A stretch of DNA of 64,000 bases, taken from NCBI GenBank assembly GCA_037178975.1, contig JASJZH010000001.1:1674001-1738000 (forward strand), read 5' to 3'. The stretch is from Oscheius tipulae (taxonomy: Eukaryota; Nematoda; Chromadorea; Rhabditida; Rhabditidae). Shown here piece after piece: positions 1 to 11,175 of this stretch. A program made the translations under genes and the position numbers. Under the pieces are notes generated by a model. That model was not told the DNA's origin and made no database searches. It was given only the letters and a program-made list of their open reading frames with translations. Numbering within the stretch: position 1 is the first letter of the stretch; each line of letters opens with the position of its first letter.

Positions 1-276
1 GTAATTATGTAACAGCAGCAAGCTCTTCCTCTTGTTTGGCCTAAATTGTGAGCTATCTCGGTCAGAAGTCTTACCTTGAGGAATTTCTGACCTGACGATA
101 TTAGGATCGTAGCAGCTAGGAGCTTGAACATTTACAACTATTGGCTTGGAATGAGCTGCTGCTTGGGAGTAGAGGTAAGGCTGGGAGGGAGAATGCTCCT
201 CGGCTTGCATTTTCGAACGAATAACATCGATAAGGGTGGGAGGAGCAGAAGAAAGAGGACGAGACGTGTTTGCTCG
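1..276 (-). CDS. Unrecognised gene, partial (continues past the left edge)
   Basis: On the minus strand one exon, from about 276 down to 73, reads openly with a coding-like composition (…PPTLIDVIRSKMQAEEHS…, …SKPIVVNVQAPSCYDP…) and ends at a good donor, GTAAGA. A second exon appears to begin after CAATTTAG at about 45 and runs off the window; its first residues include a cysteine cluster. The start could be the ATG inside the exon (MQAEEHS) or an upstream exon joined near 276. It follows the neighbouring minus-strand gene (stop at 494) by about 220 bp, so the two may be co-transcribed. I do not recognise the protein. The reading frame is the main evidence, and the exon ends are tentative. Confidence 0.4.
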
Positions 277-493
277 TCATTTTGATGTCATCCCCTTATC
301 AAGGTTGCAAAAAACAGGAAGAGGTAGGTGTTGAAATTCTTGAAGGAACACTCTCTGCCTCTGTCTCATTGTCGCACCGTTTTACTGCCACTGTCTATGT
401 CGGAAACCGTGTTGGGATTCTTTATTCGCTAAAATGGAGATCAGTACACCCGTAAAAGATATCTTTAGACAAACATGGGAAGAAATAGTTATT

Positions 494-2931
494 CTAAGTA
501 GAAGCATGGAAATTGACGGGAACTACTTCCATAACGTAGACCATTTTCGGTTGATCGTCGACATAGCGACTCTGACGAGAGGGAATGATCCGTAGTCCGT
601 TTCTGTCAGCCTCACAGAGCGCGTCGACATAAAGCATGTCCGACAGGGGACAGATCAGTGTGATCTGGGCTCCTTCTCGCAATCTGCAAGTGACAGTGAC
701 AGTAACTTTTTCCTTCTCTTCAGGATCCACCTCTTCCTCAATTTCAGAAGTTTTGCATAATCCTCGTTCAAATGTCGAATCTCTTGAAGGGGATCTTCTG
801 TGTACGGTCTCTCAGCCAGTGTTACTGGAAGTATCACCTTGTCCACAGTCTCCATCAGGTCGTCGAATCGCATCACTGAAATAAGTTGATAGACTCTAGG
901 ACAGATACATTACCCTCTCGGTCCTCTGTCTCTATGTCTGTCTCTCTGTCACTCTTACCATCAGTCCAGTATCCGACATGGAGGAAATCGTGATGATGAC
1001 TCCATGGACCGACTACCAGCTCATAATGTGCCCTAACCCTTTGGAGATTCCATTTGGCTGGTTCGTACTGTCTTTCTTCGACTAGAAGGCTGGTGTAGAA
1101 GATGTACTAGGATGTCAGATTTAGATGGACAATTAGACTCTTACGTCATTGTTGATAAGAATGTCCATCATGAGATCTTGAGTGTTGGTGGAGAGATCGA
1201 GGATGAAATCGCCTGGAAAGGAAAAGTCAGTAAGATGGCAGACAGACAGGCTGACAAGACACCTACCCGGTTCAGGCTGGACAAAATGCGAGATAAGACC
1301 AGTAGCTGCCGGGTTACTATGGTAGATGGACCCTCTCAGATAGGGTCGGAAGTCCTCCTCTCTAAAATGGACATTTCCAGTTGAAACTGTCCAAGAAACT
1401 TACCCCAAGACCTCCAATCCTACACAAATTCTGTGCAGATCAAAGAAAACCTTCAGCTTGAAGATGGTCTCGTTGGCCAGCCTCGGACTCATCTCGTCCG
1501 CCTGGCTGATAATCCAGTTGGTATAGCCGTTGCTCTTGGCGTTGGCTGACAGAGCCTTGGATAGAGAGCGTGTGACCTGGCCAAAGGAAAACTCAGTCTC
1601 CACATTGAGTGACCATTCCATGATTTGTTCGATCCAGGCTTGAGCGGCTTTTTCGTCTGCGTCGATAAAGAGTGAGAGAATAAGGCGGTCCGGGTCGTAG
1701 ACCAAACCCTGGAAAGAATGAAATTGAGTATGGAAACTCCATATTTCAGTACTCACCGGTCGACAGATTCTTATAAAGTCGCAAGCTTTCAGTACTTCGT
1801 CGGTCAGGTTGATTGAATTGATTAGTCTTTCGAATAGGTTCTTCTCCAAATCTGAAACACAAAGTTTCCATCGGACAGAGTGACAGAGAGAGTGAGAGAA
1901 AGTCGACTCACGGTTCTTCATGTCATCAGCTGTCAAGCCCAGAATAGCCGCCTGATTGACCTTTTCCTCATAGATGGCAACTTGAAGACTTTCAGTGAAC
2001 TGGTGCTTCCGTAAGTTCTAGAACGCATCGGTCAAGAACAGACAAAACCCCTTACCATGACCAGAAAGGCCTGATCCTCAGATGACAGCCCCTCTAAAGT
2101 TTGCTTGGCAATCAAGGTGAATCGAGTGTGGTTGTTTTGGAGGTCGACATCTTGCGGAATCACATTCAGAAATGGAATAATTTGCCTCCCGGAAGGTAGT
2201 TGAACCACATTTTTGAAACATTCCGAAGCGTGGTGGATCCAGTTCAGCTGGACAAGTTTCGGGTGCTTGGCTAGTAAATATACAGGATCCAAGTTCTCAT
2301 TCTTGACTGACATCCTGAAATTCCATTGTTTGTGAGAAGGACTAACATTGAACCAAAATGAGGCTGTAAGATGCATGGATATAAGATAAGGTTTGAATAA
2401 TCGCGATGGGACCCAGGGTCACTTTCACTGTCACTGTCACTGTCAGTCGGAACCTGGTTGGTAGAAGACGACATCCCACGGGCAGAGAACTGGCGATACT
2501 GAAGTCTTACAAAGGGAAAAGATCTGCTTCGACATGTCATTTTCTGTTAACTCTAACTCTTCCACTTCAATCAGGAACAGTTCCCAATTAGTACTATACG
2601 CTTGTTGTCTCGCTTCAATCCCCACTACCAAAGTAAGACTACTAGGTTTCTCTGTTTCCCTGTCTCGCCAAACTGTACTAAGCTATCGTCGCTATCGCTG
2701 TCCTGTACCCGGCTGCCCCGAATCGTGTCATTCTGTCCGTACAGAATGTTGACATTGGAGCAACAGGAAATCTGGGTGAACAGATTGTCGTCCTGCTCCC
2801 GATTGCCTTGTTCGGTATCATTCAGCAAAGAATCTCTACTATCTAAAGCGCGATGGTTTCTGTGGAGGACTCTGTCTGTCTGTTTGATGGTTTGTTTGTC
2901 CGTGGTCACGAAACAGAGGCGAGTCAATTAT
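494..2931 (-). CDS. Unrecognised multi-exon protein
   Basis: Several open exons on the minus strand can be chained with short introns. From the 5' side they are about 2.93-2.7 kb (…DDNLFTQISCCSNVNI), 2.64-2.5 kb (VVGIEARQQAYSTNWELF), 2.31-2.06 kb (MSVKNENLDPVYLLAKHPKL), about 1.95-1.41 kb (…DADEKAAQAWIEQIMEWS…), 1.36-1.17 kb (GDFILDLSTNTQDLMMDIL), 1.13-0.97 kb (YIFYTSLLVEERQYEP…), 0.88-0.73 kb (MRFDDLMETVDKVILP) and 0.68-0.49 kb (LREGAQITLICPLSDMLY…). The join at 730/683 is a textbook 47-bp intron that keeps frame. Introns near 900-960 and 2410-2450 carry GACAG/CTGTCA repeats. The protein looks largely helical and intracellular, with no signal peptide or membrane segment seen. The first exon and true start are uncertain, and I cannot name a family. 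Confidence 0.55.
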
Positions 2932-3011
2932 GTTGTTCAAAAACAGTTATTGTCGAAATTGGATGGCAAGTCAAAATTTGGGTGCTCTCAAGAACTTAAA
3001 TTTTTTCAGTG

Positions 3012-3090
3012 AAGCCACTGTTACTACGAAGCGGCGCAGCCGCCAATGCAAACTGGAGGCAAACAAAAGGACGGCTGATAGTCATACAAA
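3012..3090 (+). repeat. Short interspersed repeat with a palindromic core
   Basis: GAAGCGGCGCAGCCGCC and about 60 bp after it match, in opposite orientation, the segment at about 41425-41500 (GTGAAGTGGCGCAGCCGCTA and the following ACGGCT… part). The identity is about 70%. It lies just upstream of nrde-2. Confidence 0.5.
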
Positions 3091-3281
3091 GAAAGAAAAC
3101 AAAAAGTGGAAGAGGTTTGAAAATAGATTGAGACTCTGTCCCTAACCCCTAAGTACGTGACGCTTTTGTTGGAACGCGCCCTCATAAATACTTTTTTTTT
3201 ATGAAAGCGCGTTGTCTTGTTTATTTTCTAGTTATTTCCTAACAGATTTCATTTCCGGAATTTAGGGTTTCCGTTCCGCCA

Positions 3282-6200
3282 ATGCCGAGGGGCAACTACG
3301 GCTGGAACAACCGCCATGAGTCGTCAAGACGGTACGGGAACAGTGGTCTTCCTTCGAAGAAGCAAGGTCTCAGTCGGCAGCTGATCCAACAGCAAAAGAA
3401 AAATCAGGAAAATGTGGGTTTTCATCTTAAAACTGTTCAATGAGTGTATTCAGGCCGCCATGAGGAATTTCATGAATATCCAGGCAGAGCGTTTACTGTC
3501 AAATGCTATGCATTCGGACGAATCTGGTGGTAGTGAAGGAGAAAACGATCTTCAGGTTAGTGATCTTGGGCCTATAATACTCAGATTTTGTCTCTCAGCA
3601 TCCTTCAACGTCTGGAGAGGATCCTTATGAATCCAGGTGAGTCTTTCAGTTTTTTTTCTTCCCTTTCCTGGGACAACAAGCTTCTAACTCTTGAGAGAAA
3701 ATAGCAGAGAGATAAGGGTTAGACTGATGGACGATCCCCCCATCGAAGGTTTTTGTAGAGATCACCACTGACATAATGACAGGCTAGATGACCGAGAAAA
3801 ATTGAGCGTGGGCAGTGATTGGGACAGAGAGACAGTCTGTCTAGAGACAACGGAACTGGTTTACAGATCCACACGGAAAAGATCTCCCAAACGCAGATGC
3901 TCTCCCAGCGCATCTTCTTCGAGTTCCCGCTCGTCTTCTTCTTCCAGAGAGTTTCTTATCTCTATATTCTAAAACCACCCTCCACTTTCAGTAGTCACCG
4001 TCACCGCCGTCGAAAGAGAACCCGATACCGTTCCCGAAGTCCAGACCGTCGGAGACGTTTTAGAAGAGGATCTTCTTCCAGACAGTAAATTTTTGTCTTC
4101 CTTGACGTCTCTCCTGTTTTCTAGTCGGCACAGAAGACGGTCGAAACCTCGATCAAAAACTCCCGAAGCCCTGCCGGATATCGTGCCAGAACCTGACACA
4201 CCGATAGATCTGACAAACCAGCGTCTTTTTGACGGAAGTCAGGAAGCTTCAGAGCTCAGATTTAGGGAAGGTACTGAGAATCTGGTCAGTTTTCAGCCAA
4301 TCTGTCTCAAAACAGACATTCTTTTAGAGAAAGTGCGTGCTCTTTGAATACAACTTTGTGGACATGAACAGCAAGAAAGTGGATTGCGATCCATATAGTA
4401 AGTCAGCCTTTTTGAATAGAGAGAACAGATTTCAATCATCGTGAGATTCTGCAAAGTTGTAGTGCTCATCCAGGGTTACAATTTTGTAGAGCATCGCTAA
4501 GCCTGAAACTCAGACCTTTGGACAGAAAATGACCGTTTTCATACCGACACAACTTCCAGTTTTCTTCTTCAAGCCAAATCATGAATACCTTGGAGCAGAT
4601 TCTCTAGCAGAAGCTGGTTGTACTGACGTACCAGAGAAAAAAGGTGTCAAGAGCTTGGATAATAAAGAAATAATTGGATGGACCGATTTGACAATGAGAT
4701 ATCGATTTCACATGGTAGGTGACAGAGAGACAAAGACAGACCTTTTTCTTTTCAGGTCCGTCTCGACTCCACCGGAATAGAGTCCGTTTTCCGTGTGCCC
4801 GAAACGGACCAAATCAAGATCGAAGACTCGAAGTTATCGTACGATATCGGAATTTCCCACACCAACTTTACCACGCAACCATTCTGGGAGCAAGCCCAAC
4901 AGGAATACGTAGACGCCACAAGGGAGCAGGAGATAGACCGAATGATGCATGAAGCCCGTGACAAGAACCAGGTCGAAGACAGATGGGTTCTGGAAGCCAA
5001 ACTTGCCGTCCAAAAGGATCCAAAGAGCGTCGAGAGCTACGTCAACTGGCTCCGAGCCGTGGAAGACTCTTTCTACAATGACTACGGGCAGAGAAAGGTC
5101 CAGCATGGTCTTCATGAAAAAAAATTGGGGATTATTGAGCAAGGACTGAGGATCTTTACAAAGAGTGAAAGTCTGGGTAATGAAATCCTTCGACTTGAGA
5201 AGATCAAGGTCCTGGAAGAGCACGACCCGGAAGAGGCCAGAAACTGGTGGAAAGATGTAGTTTACGTGGTGTTGAAGCAAATATAAAATTTTCAGCTTTT
5301 AAAAGATAGGAGAAATCGATGGGATCTACATGAGAAGTACTTGGACTTCCTACAATACAATGCTAAAATTTTTGATAAGAAGAGGCTGCAATCGGCCTTC
5401 AAAACGTGTCGAGCAATTCTAAGCCACGTTTGGATGAAGGAGAGAGGGTGAGTTTTGATAGAGAGACAGTGAGACCGAGAGACACAGAGGCACTTCGATT
5501 TGATAGTGACGGTTAGGAACATTTCAGAAATCATCAGCTCCAAATCGACATTCCTATCTTCAATTTCAACCTCTGGATACGGGAGCTCAAGCTCCTTATA
5601 GAAGTCGGAGACTCTGCCGAAGCCATAGCCTCCATTCAAGCCTCTATCGAACGATCGTTTTTCTACAAGCCAGGAGTAGAAAGCCGGGATTCGACAGACG
5701 ACAAGGACAAGTGTTTCTACAAGTTCTGGATGTCTGGAGCTCCAAGAATCGGCGACGAGGATTTCCTCGTCGATATCCGATGGCCACAACGGGGTGGCTT
5801 CGGACCTTTTTCAGTTGGCTACAATATTCGGCTATTGGAAAATGAGCAACTGGAAAGGAGGACATTGGATAGGATCTCAGAGGAAATGGAGAGAGTCAAA
5901 GAGAAGTCAGTTTCTTTCTCTGTCTCTCTGTTACTCTGTCCCAAGCAATCTGTTAATTCTTCAGGTTAACCCCTACAATGTCCGATGCAGAGGCTTATGT
6001 CACAATGGAAAGAACTACCGACAATTTCTTGTGTAGGCCTCTCCGAATTCATCCAGATGCCTGGAAAGAAAAAAACGTAAAGGTATGTGGCATCCCATGT
6101 AAGAGAGTCAAAGTGTTTAGCGTCATCTCACTGATATGGCAGCAAGGATGCACCATGTCCCTTGTAAGGATCTTGTCATCTTCAAATTGGCTTCGAAACA

Positions 6201-8589
6201 ACAGGCTTATCAAGCTCTGCATGCCCTGGGAATGGAGGTTGCTAAGGTTTGGGAGGGAGAGGGGGAAAAAGAGACAGAGGCAGAGAGAGGATGTTCTGGT
6301 AAAAGTAATCATTGAACAGAGCTTGGAAAGGAAGGACAAGTCTACTGGAGAGAGACAAGGGTTATCAGGGAGTCCATCTACTTGGTTTCCTTTCTGGGAT
6401 GTACATCACACCTTAAATCAAGAATGGTCCGTTGTTGAACTGATTCTCGTCGTGCCAGAAAACATGGACGTACTTCTTCCAGAGAGTCCATAGTCTCCTG
6501 AACGTACAAACAAGTTCGGGGCATCGAAACAGGTGTCCTTCTTCGCCTTAAAGCAAACTTCTTTGGCAGAGGGACCGCGATTCCTGAGGTTCATATCTCT
6601 TTCGCATTTCCTATCCAGCAGTCTTCCAACCAAGAACTGAATTGTTTTGGTGGCTTTTCCTCGCCGCTTTCTTCTTTGAGAGCATCTCCAGATCCACCAG
6701 CTGCCTTCGAGGACATCACTGACGAGTGTCTGCTTCTGGCATCTTTAGAATGACTTATCATGGCGAGTTCAAAGCAATTAAAAACTTTTTCTTTGACTTC
6801 TGGCAGTTAGAAACGACCTCAGTTTGTTGTAGAACGCTACAGTAGTTTCTAATTAGTCTTTTGGTATCGTCTTCTGCTGTTCGACCACGCTTTCGTCTCT
6901 CTTCCGGGTAGTTTTACTTGGGCGCTGGGTTTCTGAGGATACGAAAGCGACAGGGAAACAGAGAGACAAGAAGACAGAGAAACACAGAGACAGTTAGTTC
7001 TTCTTTCAGAATCCCAGTCATCTGGACCTATACACGACACTCAAAAGTGTATCTCTGCCAGTAGGGAAGTCAGCTCTCTCTCCGGCCGGATTCTTCATTT
7101 TGTATCGGATATACTGCCATTTGCTCCGTCTCGATGGGTGCCAGAGTCCCGCTGAGAACATCAAGATGGCCAAGAAGTGAGTCCAATATTGTGAACCGTA
7201 CTATGCCGTTTTTCAGTATTGTCAATTATGCTGTCCGAAAACGTGATGAGAAAAATGACATTCTGGACGAGGCTCTAAAGTTGTCAGACTGTGTGAATAG
7301 CGAAAGATTGGCCGAGGCCAACTTTCTGCCAACGATGAATCTTCGCGATGATCAGCCACATGTGATGAAGTATATGGTCTATAGAGAGGTACGTGACAGT
7401 GACAGTGATAGAACCATCTTTATTCAGCTGGCGGAAATGAACCTGCTCTACAATCCCGAAAAAACTCTGAACAATGTCATCCAGGGCTTTTTGAGATCTC
7501 TACAACTGCCTGCCAGTTCAATGTACACAAAGAGATTTATCATGGGATTTGTTCTTCTGGCCGCACAGGTAGACCATCTTCTTATTCTAATCAACTTCCA
7601 GACGCTCGAACTGACAATCTTCAAAAAGTATCTGATCTCGTGGCTCCGACCAGTTCTCTACCCGTATCTTTCTGAGGAGAATCTTACGGAACACATTCTC
7701 AAATTTATAAATGACGAATATGAGCTGGACGAGGTAGGTAGGAGGATGGAGAGAGACTAGTTTCCTACTTCCAGAAATCCGAAATCATGCCGTCTGCCAA
7801 GGCGCTGGCCTACTGTATTCTAATACATGTGAAGGTCCAAATTACCTGTACCTCGACACCTCAGGAACTCCTAAAATATTTCAAACAACATTATGGAGGA
7901 AACTGTAATGCGGGAGAGCATCAGGAGGTTATCTACACATGTGTCCGCCTCATATGTCATCAAGAGGTAAGTCATTCACACTCCAATTGAGCCTGTCACA
8001 CATTGCTAGGTCCAACAGTCTTTGAAGAAGAGCATCTGCTTCAACTACCTCAATACCTATCTAGAGATGTATCCAGAGGATCCAAGAGGGCTTCGCTTGG
8101 CTGTCTGGATGTTAAGAACTCGATCTATCTTCTTTACTAAGAACCCATTGGAAGGAGCGTGGGATAACCGTAAAAGCGTTGCGGTGGTCAAGACGTGACA
8201 GTTTTCCAGGGAATCCTGAAGTCAGGAAGGTTCTGGTGATGGTGATCAAACTGGCTAGGGCTGGAAGGCTGGGTAGCGGGAATACTGAGACAAGAGAGAT
8301 GGTAAGTGAGAGACAGACAGACAGAGACATTGCCCTTTTACAGTTCTTAGCTCGCGAAATGAATCAAACCCTTGCCATCGCCGAGGAATCGAGAGAGAGC
8401 GTTCTCTGGAAGCTGGCCGTTGAACAGGGACTAGACATATATCCTCAGGTAGTCCTGTCAGAATACCAACATATCTGTCCGTTTCAGATTCACGAAAAGA
8501 TCAGTGAGCAATGTTTCTACTCCAAGTCTGTCCAGCTACTTCGCCTTGAAAACGAGGAGGGTGATGCTAAGATCCAAGAAATTGTGTAA
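3282..8589 (+). CDS. nrde-2: NRDE-2 (nuclear RNAi / exosome-linked HAT-repeat protein)
   Basis: NRDE-2 proteins act in the nucleus: in nematodes they are recruited by Argonautes to nascent transcripts, and in other animals they bind the exosome helicase MTR4. The start follows a splice-acceptor-like site (ATG at 3282). Exons at 3282-3413, 3454-3555 and 3599-3636 lead into an arginine/serine-rich stretch (about 3.87-4.15 kb, e.g. RYRSRSPDRRRRFRR). The HAT/TPR-like core follows: SHTNFTTQPFWEQAQQEY, then ESYVNWLRAVEDSF, then the family-typical region around FWMSGAPRIGDEDF at about 5.73 kb. Further exons include 6144-6246 (…KDLVIFKLASKQQAYQAL) and 7.02-8.59 kb. Most introns are about 40-60 bp. 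One large intron (about 6.25-7.0 kb) holds an opposite-strand COA6-like gene. A late splice at 8583 could change the last residues. Identification is by recalled family pattern and layout. Confidence 0.8.
6413..6761 (-). CDS. COA6-like cytochrome c oxidase assembly factor, possibly frame-disrupted
   Basis: Inside an nrde-2 intron, the minus strand encodes a Lys/Glu-rich leader followed by NRGPSAKEVCFKAKKDT, joined across a clean 47-bp intron (6584-6630, GT...CTCAG). Downstream, in a different frame, it reads FRRLWTLWKKYVHVFWHDE and QFNNGPFLI, then stop at 6413. Both halves resemble COA6, a small twin-CX9C protein of the mitochondrial intermembrane space that helps load copper into complex IV. 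The halves do not join in frame without a very short intron (32 bp, GTACGT...GGAAG) or a frameshift, and one of the expected cysteine pairs is not intact. It may be a divergent gene with a tiny intron, a pseudogene, or an assembly error. An alternative start is the ATG at 6716. Confidence 0.4.
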
Positions 8590-9075
8590 GTTGCCTATGT
8601 CAGCCTCTGGAAATTGACACTTTCAAGGACAACATGAGAAGAAGGGTGTATCTACGTGTGCATAGTTGGGAAAAATTCAAGATGTCATGAGATTGCTGAG
8701 ATACGGGGACTAATACAGTATTTATTAAAGTTTTTGGAATGTGCTTTACAATAAGACCTCGGTGTTGCCAATAAAGTTACCGTTTTTATCATTACTTGCC
8801 AATAAAGTTATCATTCGTCAGACAGAAGGACAGAGAAACATAGATTCATTTGGCTTAGTGACTGTCCTTGCTTTGTTCTCACTCCCCCAAAAGCTCACTT
8901 TTTGAGTCACTAGCAGGTTTCACTTTTACTTATCTCCATACCGATCGAACCTTCCCTTTTTCTCTCACCGAGGCAACGAAAGGTCGACTGTTTTTACACT
9001 CGTATCTGGGTGAACCATCTTGCTACCCAGAAAACCGGACAAAACATTGTTGCGTTTGAATGTTCATTGACAAGT
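8590..9075. other. Convergent intergenic region, nrde-2 / collagen
   Basis: It holds two plus-strand AATAAA signals within a short tandem repeat (TTGCCAATAAAGTTA, 8766 and 8798), probably for nrde-2. No other feature was seen. Confidence 0.6.
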
Positions 9076-10210
9076 TTAGGCCTTGTTGAAGCGACGACGG
9101 TATCCCTGGCTCTTGGGCTCCTGCTCGACGGCTCCGGTGCGGGGAGGGCAAGGGCAGTAGGCGGCATCTTGTCCGGGACTAAAAGACTACGTTGTGAGAG
9201 AGACAGAGTGACAGAGAAACAGAGAAACAGGGAGACAGAGTGACAGAGACAGAGATAGAGAGACAGATTCAAAACTCACAGTCCAGGTCCTCCAGCCTGT
9301 CCAGCCTCTCCGTCTTTTCCAGCAGCTCCGGGGTTTCCGGCGGGTCCAGCAGGTCCGGGAGCTCCAGCCTGTCCGTCCTGTCCCTTCTCTCCGTCCTTTC
9401 CGTTCTGTCCAGCCGGTCCGGCTTCTCCAGCAGGTCCAGCGGGTCCAGGAGCTCCCTTGCCTCTCTTGCCATTCTGTCCAGCAGGTCCAGGGGCTCCAGC
9501 GTCTCCGTTGGGTCCGGGGGCTCCGGCATCTCCAGCAGGTCCAGCGGGTCCAGCCTCTCCGTCCTTTCCTGGGGCTCCAGCCTGTCCGGGCTGTCCGTCG
9601 GGTCCGGCAGGTCCAGCAGGTCCATCGGGACCGGCGGGTCCGGGCTCGCCAGCGGGGCACTTGATGCATCCGGCGTCCTTCTCCATGGTTCCGACGCTGA
9701 CTCCAGCCATACCGGCCTTTCCAGCCTCTCCGGGGTGTCCGTCCTCTCCTGGGGCTCCGTCCTGTCCTGGAGGTCCGGGAGGTCCAGCGGGGCAGTTGTT
9801 GGGCTGGGCTCCGCAGCTGCACTGGCCGGCAGCACGCTTGTTGCGGCCGAAAATGGTTCCGACAGAAAGACGCTCAGCTCCGGGGGCGGGGACGATCATC
9901 TCCTTCCAGGCTTCGTTAGCCAGCATCTGGTAATATACTGTTAAAAACTGTCGCTGTCTCTTTCTGTGTCTCTGTCTGTCACTGTCACTGTCTACTGATA
10001 CTGACTGTCCCTATCACGTTCACTCTCATTTAGAACCCAAAGATCTTAAATCCAGTGTCCAATACTTACTCTGAACTCTTGCATATCGTCCATAACGTCA
10101 TCGTAAAGGGTGTTGATCTCTTGGAAGAGACTGCCCACGGTGAAGAGACAGGCGATGATGACGATTCCGCTCGAGGCGGCTGCTAGACTGACGAACAACT
10201 TGGCGCTCAT
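9076..10210 (-). CDS. Nematode cuticle collagen
   Basis: Three exons (10210-10070, 9926-9280, 9178-9076) join in frame to give 296 residues, the usual size for this family. The N-terminus has the hydrophobic anchor and conserved block ([20 protein letters not shown], then [12 protein letters not shown]). A furin-type site, RNKR, precedes the first cysteine cluster (CSCG…NNCP). Gly-X-Y tracts follow, broken by a cluster at [12 protein letters not shown], and the protein ends with YCPCPPRT and YRRRFNKA. Cuticle collagens are secreted by the hypodermis, cross-linked through these cysteines and built into the exoskeleton. The gene stands alone and converges with nrde-2. The start follows a plausible promoter and lies near the end of the 5' region. 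The second intron is a CTGTCTCT-rich tract. Confidence 0.95.
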
Positions 10211-11175
10211 TGCTGAGTGTTGACTTTCCAACTGACCCCTCTCTCTTTATATAGAGAGGAAAGTGATCTAGGGGGGCGGGCAAGGACATCATTTTGACAC
10301 AAAGCACTGTTGCCTCAAGGACGACGGCAAGAAATACTTGATTAGATCAGCTTCACGCGGTTTAACGTTTTTGGCGGCCATGTTTAACGGGCCAGGTGGC
10401 TGGGCGAAAGGGCGCAAAAACAACGGCCCGAAGCAGGTTTTTCGGAGAGAAGTTGGCAGGACGGAGTAAGAAGCAGTGAAGTGAAACGGCTGAAACAAAA
10501 AGATGGCTAGCGGGCAGTGAAAGTTTGAGTATCACTTTTGGAACTTTCACTGACGGAATATAACTATTTAATCTACGAGGCAGACCTATACTAAGCTGAA
10601 TTTGGCTGTGTGTTATGGGTTCTTCAGATCCTGAGTGATTTTTGGAGTAAATTCTCTTTAGAAAATAGTTTAAAAAAGATGAAAAATGGAAGAAACTTAA
10701 TTAATTTCTTTTCAGAATCCCAGCTGTTCAAATTCCCGCGGAAATGTGGTCTCAAATCGAGGAGTCCTACAGTAATCGTACATCTTGGATTATGTTTAAT
10801 CCTAAAATTTTCTCCCCTTTCCGTTTCGTTGATTTCATGTTTTCTTTGTAATTTGTTGCTGTGAACGAAGAAATCTTGTTAAGCAGGACATTGTTGTGCA
10901 GTAGCAACGAGGAGAAGATAGAAATTGGCGTGTAAATAACATTTTAAGGACATTTTTGACGGTTTGCGACGATTTTAGCATGTAAGGGAGCCAGAAAGCC
11001 TGGCTGCACGTAGATATTGCTGAAAAGTTGATCCGTCGACGTTGTTCACTTGGAAAAGCGCATATTTTTTAAATATTACTTCACATCTTGTTGTCGTTTT
11101 TTCATCATTACTGATTTTCTTGTAGAATCTCCCACAAAGTCCTTCTCCAAAAAATTCTACTTTGTCCCCGGCTCG
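10211..11175. other. Intergenic region upstream of the collagen and zinc-knuckle genes
   Basis: Divergent promoters are expected here. I saw no repeat or RNA gene; a weak TTGTAG acceptor at about 11133 could define a further 5' exon of the zinc-knuckle gene. Confidence 0.5.

Noticed and set aside
9187-9944. Long plus-strand and other-frame ORFs over the collagen gene
   Set aside because: They are shadows of the Gly-X-Y repeat on the other strand; the collagen reading is certain.
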